Below, one piece after another: positions 1 through 11,889 of a stretch of DNA of 64,000 nt (position 1 is the first letter of the stretch; each line of letters starts with the position of its first letter). The notes under the pieces were generated by a model. That model did not search any database. It worked only from the letters and a program-made list of their open reading frames with translations, and had not been told where the DNA came from. The DNA is from Batkoa obscura (lineage: Eukaryota > Entomophthoromycota > Entomophthoromycetes > Entomophthorales > Batkoaceae), in NCBI GenBank assembly GCA_030770535.1, contig JASVEC010000055.1, positions 62,001 to 126,000 of the forward strand, written 5' to 3'. A program made the position numbers and the translations under genes.

Positions 1-2
1 AG

Positions 3-235
3 TTGGCTGATTTTGATAACGTATTAGATAATATGGAAAATATTATCAATCAAGTTACAGCAGTTCAAGAAAACATGAACACTCGAGAGGTAATTGCTTA
101 CATTTATTTATAATATTATCACTAACAAGTTAGCTTATCGAAAAATTCAAGAAGATTCAAGAGGAAGTTAATTCAAGATTACAAACCATGGATCAGAGTT
201 TGAATTCTATTATTGACACTACTTCAAATCTATAA
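3..235 (+). CDS. C-terminal part of a small coiled-coil protein (5' truncated)
   Basis: Exons 3..89 and 134..235 are joined by a 44-nt GT-AG intron with a CTAAC branch site at 122-126; the join is in frame and ends in TAA. The visible 62 residues are almost all heptad-like helix (DNVLDNMENIINQV, then KKIQEEVNSRLQ) with no cysteine or membrane segment. I do not recognise the family. The short helical C-terminus would fit a subunit of a small coiled-coil assembly such as a BLOC-1-like or kinetochore-type complex, but that is only a guess. The upstream part lies outside the window. Confidence 0.6.
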
Positions 236-422
236 ATGAGTTCTTTTATTAATTGTTTGTTTAATTTATTTGTTTTAATATCAACTTTTTTAAAAATCTC
301 AAACCCTTATGAACAATATTCTTTACTAGATATCGGTAATTTTCACGAACCTACTATAAATATCAAATTTATTTAAACTTTATTTTATCTTATATATACC
401 TTGGTTTATTATAATATGAGAG

Positions 423-427
423 AAAAA
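423..427 (-). terminator. Pol III T-run terminator after tRNA-Ile
   Basis: Five T residues on the minus strand begin a few bases downstream of the tRNA 3' end, the usual RNA polymerase III stop signal. Confidence 0.6.
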
Positions 428-431
428 TTAA

Positions 432-504
432 TGCTCCGTATAGGGCTTGAACCTATGACCTTAGCGTTATTAGCACCACGCTCTGCCAACTGAGCTAACG
501 GAGC
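432..504 (-). tRNA. tRNA-Ile (anticodon AAU)
   Basis: A complete 73-nt cloverleaf without intron reads on the minus strand. The acceptor stem GCTCCGT/ACGGAGC has seven perfect pairs with discriminator A; D stem GCTC/GAGC; anticodon stem TGGTG/CGCTA; loop CTAATAA giving anticodon AAU; T arm ATAGG TTCAAGC CCTAT. AAU (A34 modified to inosine) is the standard eukaryotic isoleucine tRNA. A and B box promoters are inside the gene as expected. Confidence 0.95.
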
Positions 505-1220
505 CTATTAGATAATAGTGTTGTTAGTAAGAATATTTATATCTTTAGAAAGTCAGATCTTGTATTTATTTGTTATAATTTTGTATCTAAAAAATAAATA
601 CATAAAATTTTATTTAACACTTTATAGTTATTACTTGGGCAATTTTTCATTTAATATATTTAAAATTTAGGATTTTGATCTAAACAACTAACTTTATGTA
701 AATCATACAACTTTGTATGCAAATATAAGAAGTGATAGTTTTGTATTTCAAAAATACAATTATCTTAATTTTAGCCTACTATTCAAAACATTTTTAAAAA
801 ATCCGGATATAAAGCTATGACACTATGGCAGTAAATAGTACTAAATCAAATGTAACTAAGAATCAAAAGGAGAACTTTTTTAAAAACTTTCATTTGGCAG
901 TGTAAAACATTAAAAAATATTGCACTATATTGCTAAATAGCCATGCACTTTTTTCAAAATGATCAGCTAAAACGTTCCTATATATCAATCCAGGCCTTAA
1001 AAATTATAATAGTTATTGTAAATATAGAAAGTTTAAATTAAATAAAACTATCTCAACAAATTATTATTTTAAGTAACTTTCAAACATATATTTGTGTCAA
1101 TTTCTGTATAACCAAATAGTTTAAATTTAAGCTTTATAATTAAAGTTATGGGTTTAAATCCTAAATAAAACTAAAAAACATACTTATATAAAAACTAATA
1201 GTTTGATAAAAAATTAATGT

Positions 1221-1292
1221 CTGGAGACATTTTTTAAGTGTCATTTAAGCAGAAAAATTGTTAGTAAAATCCTTTAAAAAAGATACATCCCG
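1221..1292 (-). mobile_element. MITE copy, internally deleted
   Basis: Carries the AAAAATTGTTAGTAAAAT core and the ACATCCC end, but the opposite end is shortened. It lies head-to-head with the copy at 1338-1436, forming a large inverted repeat. Confidence 0.7.
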
Positions 1293-1337
1293 ATTTATAA
1301 AAAAACTGTTAAAGAATTAATATAGAAAACTAGAAAT

Positions 1338-1436
1338 GGGGATGTATTTTTGTGTTTAAGAATTTTACTAACAAATTTTCTGCTTAAATAGCGCTTAAAA
1401 GATAGAAAAAGCGATGAAATCAAAAAAAACACCCCC
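1338..1436 (+). mobile_element. MITE copy, near full length
   Basis: Begins GGGGATGTATTTTTGTGTTT, has the TTTTACTAACAA core and central AAATAGCGCTT, and ends ACACCCCC. It is one of the best representatives of the family in this window. Confidence 0.85.
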
Positions 1437-1655
1437 AAATGTTAAAATCAACAAATTGATTTTGTTTAATAATAAATCACTCAAAATAAGGTCTGATCTT
1501 TTTTGCCTAGTAAATAACACCATCAAGTATTATGTGATTTTTTTATTTTTCTAAAATTTATTACTATTCTATGAACTTTTTACAAGCTTCTTTAGTTAAA
1601 ATTTTAGAAATGTTTACATCAAATATTTCAAGAGTAAAGTATGATTATAGGATAT

Positions 1656-1751
1656 GAGGATGTTTTTTGGTTTCATTACTTTTTCCATTTTTTAAGCGTT
1701 ATTTGAGTGGAAAATTTATTAGGAGAATCCTTAAACAAAAAATACATCCCC
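1656..1751 (-). mobile_element. MITE copy
   Basis: Reads GAGGATGTTTTTTGG at its left end and TACATCCCC at its right end, with TAT on one side and ATAT on the other. This is the reverse orientation relative to the copy at 1338. Confidence 0.85.
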
Positions 1752-2781
1752 ATATATTATTTAAAAAAATGTCTTGTTGATTTTTTGAACTAAAATAGTT
1801 TTTTAGTATACTTGAAAAATGCTTTACAAAATTGTAAATAATTTTTACATGATGGCAGCTTCTAAAATAATCTAACAATCAAAATCAGATTAAAATCAAT
1901 ATAATAATGATCTGTTAATTATTATAGTTACAAAAATATTATCATCAAAGATCATTAACAGCTTTTTTACTCAGAGCATTTGTGTACCTCGGCCCTTTTT
2001 CTTAAACATATTGGTTGTTTTGAGCTCTGAATTTCAAAAATGTTGAATAAGGTTTTAAATAGAAACATGGACGCTTTTACTTTGATTATAAAAACGGGAG
2101 TTATAACATTATTAAGTGGTTTGTTATAGAGGAATCATTACCTTTGATTACATTTTGATTTCTTTATTTAAAATTAACTAAGTTATTTAATACAGGGTTT
2201 CTATTTAAGCAAATAAAATTTGAAACAAAGTTGAAGCTGTATTTAAAAATAGAAATTATCCAGCCAATTACCTAATGAAGTATAAATTCTAAATTAAAAA
2301 AATACTCCGCCCTTAAGGATAATAATGACATTTGAATTATAATTCGAAATTAAAACTTACTCAATCTGATATTTATAATCTTGATTCTTATGAAATTCCA
2401 ATGCCATTAATATCATCCGTTTGGGATTTTAGATATAACTCAAGTAGTTTAATTAAAAATCTACTTAATATTTAATCAGTACACAGTATCATTAATTTTT
2501 AATGTTTTATTAACTAAATTTAAAAATTTAAAACTAATTCCTTTGAGTTCTGTTTAGATTTATTGATGTCATGATTAGCGAATAAAAAGTTTGGCTAAAT
2601 TAACTGGGCGTTACTTTTAAGATTTAGAAGAATTTCAATTAAGGAACGATTTGGTCACCTTTAAATCATTTAGTGCAGTATTTACTATTTAGGGATGAAA
2701 AATGGCAAGCGAAAATTTTAAGTTAGCATAAAATAATATCAATTGGAGGATCATCCTTAGGTCATAAAATTGGAAAAAAAG

Positions 2782-2788
2782 TATAAAT
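2782..2788 (+). promoter_or_regulatory. TATA box of PMP3
   Basis: TATAAAT lies about 40 bases before the PMP3 start codon, a plausible TATA element with a short 5' leader. Confidence 0.45.
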
Positions 2789-2822
2789 AGTTGAAATTCT
2801 CTTGTTGATTTATTATAAAAAA

Positions 2823-3045
2823 ATGGCTCTTACTTGTACTGATATCTTTAAATTTATCTTCGCTATCATCCTTCCACCATTAGGTGTACTCTTTGAACGT
2901 GGTTGTGGTGTTGACTTACTTATTAACATTGGTTTAACATTATTAGGTTATATTCCAGGTATATTTATAGTTATTTATTAATAGTGTCATATTTCTAATA
3001 TTATTAGGTATCATCCACGCCTGTTACATTATACTCAAGTATTGA
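2823..3045 (+). CDS. PMP3: Plasma membrane proteolipid 3 (PMP3/UPF0057 family)
   Basis: Exons 2823..2958 and 3008..3045 (49-nt intron) encode 57 residues, the usual family length. The protein is two hydrophobic helices: residues about 7-24 with the family hallmark LPPLGVLFERGCG, and residues about 30-54 with LLGYIPGIIHACYII. PMP3 proteins are small plasma membrane proteins that affect membrane potential and salt tolerance in yeast. The sequence is too short for the usual gene-length filters, but the match is unmistakable, and the intron splits the GYIPG/IIHA motif exactly as needed to restore it. Confidence 0.95.
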
Positions 3046-3338
3046 TGAGTGGGAGGAGCCCACAAGAATATAAACCTTACATTCCTAATATTTAAGTATC
3101 AAATTAGCTTAATAATCGACAATTTGTATAGTTATGAATAAATTGTATAAAATTAATAATTACTCTTTAAAATATTTTCAAATTTCAATACTTTAGGCTT
3201 TAATACAAAACTAGATAATGAATTACTCAATGATTAAACCCTAGGTAGCATTTAATTAATATCGATTAACAAGGGAATTCAACAGGTAACTACATTTAAT
3301 AAATTTTAACTTTTATTTAACATTTATTAGATAATTAT

Positions 3339-4715
3339 CTAAGATTGCTTATAAGCATTAGGATTTAAAGGAGTTAAAAGTTCTTCTTTTATCTCATCAT
3401 GGAACAAGAAAGGAATATCGAATTTTACAATCTCACTAATCAGCTGATTAAATGTAGCAGAAATATCAGATAATGGTCCACCGCAGGTATCTTCATAAGT
3501 AACCGTGGGAGCAAAAGTATGGGAAGTAAAGTTAAAATTACCTCTAACTCCAGAAAGGCATCTTAAATCTTCTAGATCATATGGTGGATTTGATTGGCAA
3601 TAAACAGGTGTTGAGGTGAAATCTTGATTTTCTCTACCTCTTCTAGGCTTAGTTAAGGGTAATGTATTATCTTTGGAGTAACTAATAGAGTCAAGGAAAA
3701 CCCTGCTGACTTTGCTTTGGATAAAATCATGTCTGTCTTCAGGTAAGTTTGGATTTTTTGAATCTGGATCAAAATAGTCAATTGGGGGATAGTAAAGTTC
3801 ATTAGCAAAGTGAGAATAGTGAGCCATTTTTAACAAGCTACGTGGTATAGGATCATAACCATGAGTGACTCTTGTCAATTTATTAAAATGATAATTTACT
3901 ATATTTGCAAACACTATATTTCCTACCCTTGGTGTGTCAAATACGTGTAACTCTATCTCCGATTTTTTTAATTTTAGAATATCTTTCAAGTCCATAGCTG
4001 CTAGTGGTGCTAATGCACCACCCAAACTATGACCAAGTACTACTAATCTATAACCTTTGTACTTCTCTTGTTTTAGTAATCCTGTTAAGATCGGCTCTGC
4101 TTCTCTCGTAATCTTTTTTGAGCTTTCATATAATGGAAGATGAACTCGAATATCACTTCTTAGCGTGTGCCAGGGAAGAGTTGCATTTTTGATATTGTGT
4201 GGATGCATTCCAGCAAAAGTTTCTGCTATTTTTTTGGGCTTTCCAGATCCTCTAATTCCTAAAGCAATTATCTTTCTATCGCTGAGTGATACTATATTAA
4301 ACCGGAAGTCATCGCCTTCACCAAAATGAATATGATGAGCCTTCGCCCCTTTGGTCAACCCTTCACAATGTACAGGGCAACTCCAAGTTTCAAGTTCCTT
4401 TTTATCAGAGCATGTGTTAGATGCCAATATCAATCCATAACCTTGAAGTTCCTCTAAACTTGCTGGTGGGGATATTTGGTCACGAAGGATTTTTTCCTGC
4501 TGAGTGTTGACTCTTTTTGAGCTTGGATTATCATATCCTAATGGGGTATTGGATTCCTCCTTTCTCTTTGTAAGTATACCTAAAATCAAGCTTTTATAAA
4601 CAGCTCGAATAGGTTCTAATTTGGTGAATGTTTGACCAAGCGCTTTTGATAAAAACGTTTCTTGTATTATACTTAGGACGACGCCTAAATAAAATAATGT
4701 AAAAACTAATTTCAT
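3339..4715 (-). CDS. Secreted class 3 (fungal type) lipase
   Basis: A single exon encodes 458 residues. The first 27 residues form a signal peptide or signal anchor. The nucleophile elbow GHSLGG puts the catalytic serine at residue 230, inside the usual LVVLGHSLGGALA context. PRVGN follows at 262-266, and the likely catalytic aspartate is D288 in GYDPIPRS. The histidine is less certain: H329 or H399. These features are those of alpha/beta-hydrolase lipase_3 triacylglycerol lipases, normally extracellular. An N-terminal segment of about 80 residues before the domain may be a propeptide, as in zygomycete lipases. The C-terminal 130 residues are less conserved and contain several cysteines. Exact substrate unknown. 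Confidence 0.88.
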   Translation of the reverse strand: MKLVFTLFYLGVVLSIIQETFLSKALGQTFTKLEPIRAVYKSLILGILTKRKEESNTPLGYDNPSSKRVNTQQEKILRDQISPPASLEELQGYGLILASNTCSDKKELETWSCPVHCEGLTKGAKAHHIHFGEGDDFRFNIVSLSDRKIIALGIRGSGKPKKIAETFAGMHPHNIKNATLPWHTLRSDIRVHLPLYESSKKITREAEPILTGLLKQEKYKGYRLVVLGHSLGGALAPLAAMDLKDILKLKKSEIELHVFDTPRVGNIVFANIVNYHFNKLTRVTHGYDPIPRSLLKMAHYSHFANELYYPPIDYFDPDSKNPNLPEDRHDFIQSKVSRVFLDSISYSKDNTLPLTKPRRGRENQDFTSTPVYCQSNPPYDLEDLRCLSGVRGNFNFTSHTFAPTVTYEDTCGGPLSDISATFNQLISEIVKFDIPFLFHDEIKEELLTPLNPNAYKQS

Positions 4716-5218
4716 TTTTGATTTAAGTAGCAGATATCTAGCTTTTGTTTATTATATATATTATTTTATATTTCATAAGTATATCTTGTTTATCAAACAG
4801 TAGAGCAATGTAATTGATTATTAAGAATTAAATTGGCTAAAATCAAATTGGACAAATCAAAAGCCAAGAAAAACCGATAGTCACAGCTGATTAAATCAAA
4901 ATTTTGATAGCAAAATGAATAGTAATTGTAGTAATTCTCATACTAGAATTGGTGACTCCATTATCATGAATGAAAATAATGACCTGTCTACAATGTTTTA
5001 TCTATATAAATTCAACATTTTATTATATATTAAATCATAGGTCTTATTAAAATGTTAGCAATTACAATTTTGAATTGGATTTTAAATTCATTGTAAAAAT
5101 TTACTAAAAATGTCAAATGTCAAAATCAAATGATTGGAAAATTCAAATCCTTAAAAACAAGTTTAAGTAAACTTCTATTTATTAATTCTACATACCACAA
5201 ATCCTTACAAACTTCTAT
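4716..5218. other. Intergenic stretch, nothing recognised
   Basis: AT-rich sequence between the lipase start and the FGAM synthase stop. No ORF, repeat copy or RNA gene seen. Confidence 0.6.
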
Positions 5219-8200
5219 TTATATGCCTATTTGGGCCAACCATTTCCTAGCATTGATAAACATATGAAGCCATGGGCCTTCTTCAATACCATACAAAGGA
5301 TGATCCTTATTATCAGGATAATAGGAATTACCATGTAAACGAATAGCACGCTCTGGGTGAGGCATAGAAATCAAAACACGACCATTTAAACTAGTACAAC
5401 CAGCCAAACCTCTTGGTGAACCATTAGGGTTTGCTGGATAAGATTCAGTTGGAGCACCAGTGGAATCAACGTATCTCAACGCACATAATCCAGAATCAAA
5501 GAAATCTTTAGCTACATTTTCGTCTTTAAATTTGGCAAAACCTTCACCATGGGCTACAGGGATAGGTATTTTGGTGCCTTTCATATCACTAAAAAACACA
5601 TTACTTGCACCAACTTCTGGGATTTCTACCATACATACTCTAGCTTCATATCTTGCGGATTTATTGGTCACAAAATTGGGCCAGTTCTCAGCACCAGGTA
5701 TCAATTCTTTAAGATTTGATAAAAACTGACAACCATTACATACACCTAAAGCAAAAGTGTCGCTACGGTTGTTAAAGAAGTCATAAAATTCCTTACGGAT
5801 AGTTGGATTGAGAACTGAAGATTGAGCCCAACCGCGACCTGCTCCAAGTACATCGCCATAGGAGAAACCACCACAGGCTGCTAACCCATGGTAATCACCA
5901 AGTGATACTTTGCCACTAGCAAGATCGCTCATGTGTACGTCAATTGGTAAGAAACCTGCGCGATAGAAAGAATAAGCCATTTCAACATGTCCATTAACAC
6001 CCTGTTCTCTAAGGATAGCCACTTTGGGGCGATGAGTTGGTAAATCAATATTAGCTCTGGGATCAAAAGTGACATTGTAAGATAAACCTTTGTTATTAGT
6101 ATCAAAAATGGAATCATATTCTTCTTTAGCGCATTCTGGATTATCGCGTAAAGATTGAAGTAAATAAGAGGTTTCTGCCCACCAAGAATGTAAAGTTTCT
6201 CTTTTAGATGAGTAGAAAACAGTTTCATTAAATGAAAAGTTCATAGTTTCATCTTCAGTAGAATGAATTTGACCAATATTATGGATATTGTTAGCTGGAA
6301 ACCCATTTTGTGTGAAAATATTAATGACCTTATTAACATCTTCGTTTTCAACTGTACTACAACACCTAATTCTTCATTAAATAAAGCTTTAACTAAATCT
6401 TTAGTTTCTGAAGATTCAGAATAAGTATTTAGTTGTACGTTGAAACCTACTCTACCACCAATACCCATTTCTACCAAAGTAGCAAATAAACCACCATCTG
6501 AACGATCATGATAAGCTAATACTAAGCTGTCATAAGTGTTGGAGGAGGAGGGTTCCTTACGGGCTTGTTGGATAGCTTTAAAGAAAGAAGCTAATATATT
6601 ATGGTCTTCTAAATCAGGACATTCAGTACCAACCTCATTATAAACTTGTGCTAATGCTGATCCACCTAATCTCTTATTTCCTTTAGCAATATCTAACAAT
6701 AAAAGAGTAGACCCAGAGCCTGACTTATGATGATATGTTTTAAGATCAGGGGTAAGCGTCTTCTTAACATCATTTACAAAAGCAAAAGCGGTAATAATAA
6801 GTGATAATGGGGAAATCACAGATTTAGTTTTTCCATCTTCATCTGACCAAGTAGTTTTCATAGACATGGAATCTTTACCAACTGGAATTGTGATTCCAAG
6901 AGCCGGACAAAGCTCCATACCAATGGCTTGTACAGCTTCATAAAGGGCATAACCTTCTCCGGGAGTGCTAGCTGAACTCATCCAATTAGCTGAAAGACGG
7001 ATCTTTGAAATATCATCAATAGAAGCAGCAGCAATATTAGTTACTGATTCTGCTACAGCCATACGAGCAGAGGCAGCAGGGTTAATAAGAGCAATCGGGG
7101 TTCTTTCGCCCATAGCCATGGCCTCACCAGTCTTAGTGAAATAGGAGGTAGAAGTCACAGAAACATCCGAAATTGGTACTTGCCAAGGTCCGACCATTTG
7201 ATCACGTGTGATTAAACCAGTGACAGTACGATCACCAATCGTAATAAGGAATGACTTTGAAGCAACGGTAGGGAGCTTTAATACACGCTTACAGGCATCT
7301 TCAAACATATTACTTGGTGTTTCAGAGTAATATTTAGCAAGAGTTGAATCAAATGGAGTTAATGGAAGTGGACGTTGGTCATCAACTCTACTCATTTTAG
7401 GTGGCTTACCAAAGAGCATATCCATTGGGAGGTCTATACATACAGATCCAAGTAATGAATCCTCAACTCTTAAAACCAATTCTTTGGTGGCTTCACCAAC
7501 AACAGCAAATGGACAACGTTCACGTACGCACATTGCTTTAAATTCTTCAATACGAGACTCGTCTAAAGCTAACACATAGCGTTCTTGAGATTCATTACAC
7601 CAAATTTCCATTGGAGAAAGGGTTGGATCATCACATAAAACATCTCTTATTTGAATTTTAGCACCCAATTCACTATCATGTACAATTTCTGGAAGAGCAT
7701 TTGATAAACCACCTGCACCAACGTCATGGATAGATTGAATAGGATTATTTTCTCCTAATGAAACGCAGGCATTGATAACTTCTTGACAGCGTCTTTGAAT
7801 TTCAGCGTTATCCCTTTGTACTGAAGCAAAATCTAAATCAGCACTTGAGGAACCTGAAGCCATAGAAGAAGCAGCACCTCCACCTAAACCAATCAACATA
7901 CATGGACCACCAAGTACAATGAGCTTAGCTCCGGGTGCTATTCTTCTCTTCAAAACATTTCTAGCTAAAACAGAACCAAGACCACCAGCAAGCATAATAG
8001 GTTTATGATACCCACGGATCTCATCAGTATCTCCGATGCGTTGTAAATAGGTACGAAAATACCCGGCGGTGTTTGGTCGACCGAATTCATTGTTAAAAGC
8101 AGCACCACCAAGTGGGGCTTCAAGCATAATGTCTAAACTAGAGGCTATTTGCTTTGGCTTACCTACATTGATTTCCCATGGTTGTTCATGACCTGGTATA

Positions 8201-9363
8201 TTTAGGTTAGAAACTGTGAATCCAGTAAGTCCAGTTTTGGGTTTAGAGCCTACACCAACGGCACCCTCATCACGAATTTCGCCTCCAGAACCAGTGGCAG
8301 CTCCAGGAAATGGGGAAACAGCGGTTGGATGGTTATGGGTCTCAACTTTGGTTAAAAAGTGAATATCTTCATTTTTGGATTCAACGAAGGAATAAGGAGT
8401 AGTAGCAGTAGCATCAGGAGCAAAATAATTTGCTTTTGTACCTTCTAAAACAGCTGCATTATCGGAATATGCTGATAAAATATGAGCTGGGTTTTTTTTA
8501 TAGGTATTTTTGATCATTGAAAATAAAGAGTTTGGCTTTTTTACACCATCAATAGTCCAATCAGCACCGAAAATTTTATGCCTACAATGTTCGGAATTCA
8601 CTTGAGCGAACATCATCAATTCAACGTCGGTTGGGTCTCTATTTAATCTTTCAGTACCTGAAACACCATCTCCACAATAGGATTGTATTAAATAATCAAT
8701 CTCATCTTCTGCTAATGCCAAACCAAGCTCTCTGTTAGCTTTTGATAATGCTTCTTTTGGCTCCATAGTTGAATCTTGAAGAGAAATATGAATCAAAGGC
8801 TTATGATCTCCTGATTTAAAGATGGACTCTTGGGTTGGATGGCTTAAACTAAGTGATTGTGTCATACGATCATAGACCAGATCTCCAAATTTTTCGATGA
8901 TTTCATTTAATTGATATGGTTGAGCGCTTTCTTTACGAACAATAAAGAAGAGCTGTCCTCTTTCGATACGTTTTACTTTATCAGATAAGCCACATACTTG
9001 AGAAATGTTAGTTGCTTTTGAGGACCATGGTGAGATGGAACCTGGTCTAGGAAGTACCCAAAAATAGTCTACTTTATGACCAGCTTGATCAATTGCTTGA
9101 GTACCTTCTACCTGCTTGGTTATAATTTCATTTAGTAAATTTTTATAAAAATTGTCTTCCAAACCGTTGCCATAATTAAATAAGTTTGCTAAAATGGAGT
9201 GAGTTTCATCGGTAATTTGACTACTTGAGTTTTCATGTAAATCTAAAAAATGGACATAGTAAGAAGCTAAGTTCACAATGCTTGGGTCACATTTTTGTGC
9301 AGAATTTACTAGCTTTTGAATTTGGAAACCGGCAAGTGAACTGTTCCCTGGAAGTACTAACAT
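5219..9363 (-). CDS. ADE6: Phosphoribosylformylglycinamidine synthase (FGAM synthase), one apparent frame break
   Basis: Fourth step of purine synthesis: glutamine-dependent, ATP-driven amidation of FGAR to FGAM in the cytosol. No introns are needed. The reading frame from 9363 covers the N-terminal and synthetase domains (VETHNHPTAVSPFPGAATGSGG, GGLGS, GMELCPALGITIPVGKDSMS). It shifts at 6352-6354, where one base is missing between VVVQ and VENEDVNKVIN. The frame then continues through the glutaminase domain: RPKVAILREQGVNGH, ACGGFSYGDVLGAG, nucleophile Cys in LGVCNGCQ (codon near 5740), and MPHPER. With one added base the protein is about 1380 residues, the normal fungal length. Everything else is intact, so a consensus indel is more likely than a pseudogene. 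Confidence 0.93.
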
Positions 9364-10964
9364 GATTTTGTAATTGCTTAATTCAAATTTAATATCAAGG
9401 TTAAAAAGCTAAATAACTAGTGTAAGTTGATGATAATAAAATTATGTATTAGTTACCCTTAGGACTTTTTTAAGTTAAACTATCTTTATTAGAAAGTTTT
9501 TTTACTAAATTTTGTGAAGTTGACTTTTATGAGTTATTCTTGATTCACCTCTTGTTTATGAGTTATTCTTAATTTTAGCAAATTAAATTAGCATCCCTTT
9601 GTTAATCAAAGGATTGCTTTTGGGATTTAGGCTAAAGCATAGTAAGGCTGACTCACTATATTTTTATAATAAGTGTTAAAATTTGGATTCTTTTGTGTTG
9701 AGTAATAAGATATTATTTGAGTCTTATAATCAAAATCTATCAAAAAGACAAAATATAATATTAATTAATTTATTATCATAAAAGCGATGAAGCCAAAAAA
9801 TATCTCCATATAGTCAATAGCAATTTTTTATTTATAAAACAGGATTGCTCAAATTAAACTGCAAATACTTTTCTAAATGAAATATACCGCCACTTATGCG
9901 ATGGAGGACTTTGAAATTAATATCCACAATTTACACTGCTTTTACAATACAATATATCTACTAAAGTTATGTAAATATCTATATACTTTTAACTAGAAAC
10001 ATAGTGCTCCTTTGGACTGCTTAAGGGTATGTTAAGGCGTCAGGATACTCGATAATTTAAACCAAGCATACAAATTTAATCTAAAAAAAGTAAAGCTTAA
10101 TAATTTTCACAAACTTAATTTTTGTTCTCGAATCCTTGCTAAAAGATCGATGAAGCAAATTCTTTGAAGCAAAGTTAGTTTAAATACTTTTTACTCTTAT
10201 GCTATAAATTTTATAGTCTAAAAACTGGATTATATCCAATAAAAAGGAGACTTGGATTTCATACCATATATAACTAATCAAATTGAGAGAAAGTGTAGCA
10301 TCATTTTGAACAAGAGATAAATTCAATTGCAGAAATCATGTAAATTTGACTTTCTTTCTTTCTCATTTGATTTTAAAATGTTTGTAACTAAAACATAGTC
10401 CAAAATAGAATTTATAAAACAATTTATACTTGATTCTATATAACACTTTAAGGAGCTTTTAGATTATTTTTTTCGTAAACAGGAAAAACTTAAATTTTAG
10501 ATAGTTGTATCAATCATTAGTATTAATCAGAGTAAGTATATCCGTACTATTCTTTCATTATTTATTTATGACTCATTTAAAAGTGAATATTAGAAAAGTT
10601 CGTAAAGGTTTTAATATCAATTATGCTTTAATTATGATAAACAAATATATACTACTTCCTAGTTCTAATATTTTTTTGTATTTGTTAATTACTAACAAAA
10701 GTAGTTTTTAGTAGTTCAATAGATAATAGCTTTTTTTAAATATCTTATAATTAAAGCTAGATAATATTAAATTACAATATACGTTTTAAATTTAGTTTGA
10801 AGATTATTGATAATGGTTTTAAAGCCTAGCATTCAATAATTAAATTTAAATTAATTCTTGTTTGGTCGTTAAAAAAAATAAAGGTTAATTAAAGATATTT
10901 AAATGAACATTATTAATCAAATTTTGTTACCTTTTCTTACATTTATTATATATTAAAGTTAAAC
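9364..10964. other. Intergenic stretch with short duplications
   Basis: Contains an end fragment of the MITE at about 9779-9810 (AAAGCGATGAAGCC), a local direct repeat of TTTATGAGTTATTCTT near 9525-9575, and a segment at 10020-10090 that resembles 12365-12425. No convincing gene; the small ORF at 10505-10711 has no recognisable features. Confidence 0.5.
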
Positions 10965-11160
10965 ATTAGCATATTATTAATTTCCTTCACTCTCTTCAAA
11001 AGTTTTCAATTCGGCAGTAACTTGAATGTATATAAAGCAGTCAATATGATCGTTCTAACCTCAAGGACAAAGTTCAAAAACAATAATCGATCCTAAACAC
11101 TATTATGCAGGATTCATCCTCTGCCTCACTAGTTTAATAATAGTTTATAGTAGCACTTTT
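10965..11160 (+). pseudogene. Decayed partial copy of the Cys-rich secreted protein gene
   Basis: Aligns over about 190 bases with 14785-15000, the 5' part of the intact gene further right: shared runs include TGATCGTTCTAACCTCAA and AAGTTCAAAAACAAT. The copy has lost its reading frame and start context. It lies beside a fragment of FGAM synthase, so it is probably part of an old duplication of this gene neighbourhood. Confidence 0.75.
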
Positions 11161-11509
11161 GTGAAATATCGCTTTGTCAGCCCCATGGTTAATTATAGCA
11201 TAATAATCGTCTAAGCTGTTGTGTTCTCGAATTTAGAGAAAATCAATCCCACGTTCTTAGTTTGATTTGCTATAAGAATTTCTACCTTCATCCTAAAGAA
11301 TGTTGTCCTCTCATTTTGATATTTATATTTTTCAGAGTATAAAAGAGATTTTAGAGTATAGTAGTTCGAGGCTTTTTAACTGAATTATTCCCTGATATCT
11401 CGAACATTTAATAAAGCCACCAAGTTTTCTTAATAATATTTTACGTAGGTTTTACATTAGTATTGTCTATTCTATTTGTCTTACATAGTACGTAGCCTAT
11501 TACATGCTA

Positions 11510-11815
11510 TTCTTCATAACTCAAGTCTATCTTAGTCACATAAACTAAGACCTTTCGACTTATAGTGTAGTCAACCCAGCAATAGCTGTTCTTGACTCCA
11601 ATCACTAAGTACCAGATTTCACACTTTGAAACTATGATCAATGTCCGTTTATTCTGATTGTTGAATCTTAAAAGCGATAGAAACTAATGGCATATAATCC
11701 TTCAACTTAAAGATAGGCTCTTAGGTTAGACGATTTAAACTAAGTGACTGTACCATATAGTCATAGCCAAGTTACTGAATTTATCATTGTTCTTGTTTAA
11801 TTGATATAGAATTCA
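11510..11815 (-). pseudogene. Decayed fragment of FGAM synthase
   Basis: The part 11658-11813 aligns without large gaps to 8767-8920 of the intact gene (shared runs such as GTTGAATCTT and GTTTAATTGATATAG, with CTTAAACTAAGTGATTG matching at all but one or two positions). Weaker similarity reaches back to about 11510. Many substitutions have removed the frame. The following bases (about 11820-11880) resemble sequence just upstream of the intact gene near 9490-9540, suggesting the duplicate included 5' flank with a deletion between. Confidence 0.75.
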
Positions 11816-11889
11816 TAAATTTAACTTTTTTTTAAAAGATTTTTGTTAATTTATACGAATTAACTTTTATGGGTTATTGACTTTAATAT

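Larger units (their letters stand above)
505..2780. other. Gene-poor AT-rich stretch with three MITE copies
   Basis: Apart from the MITE copies listed separately I see no gene. A short leucine-rich open stretch around 2340-2476 on the plus strand (ending NLLNI) could be a coding relict, but it matches nothing I know. Confidence 0.5.

Noticed and set aside
1221-1436. Possible CRISPR-like or tandem repeat array
   Set aside because: Only two copies in opposite orientation without regular spacers; they are MITE insertions.
5460-5729. 89-codon ORF on the plus strand
   Set aside because: Lies antisense to the glutaminase domain of FGAM synthase, whose conserved motifs prove the other strand is coding.
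6340-6365. Intron explaining the FGAM synthase frame change
   Set aside because: Only one base is missing between motifs that are adjacent in homologues; no GT-AG pair fits.
10505-10711. 68-codon ORF
   Set aside because: No motif; it lies in a region of decayed duplicates and has a composition like random AT-rich DNA.
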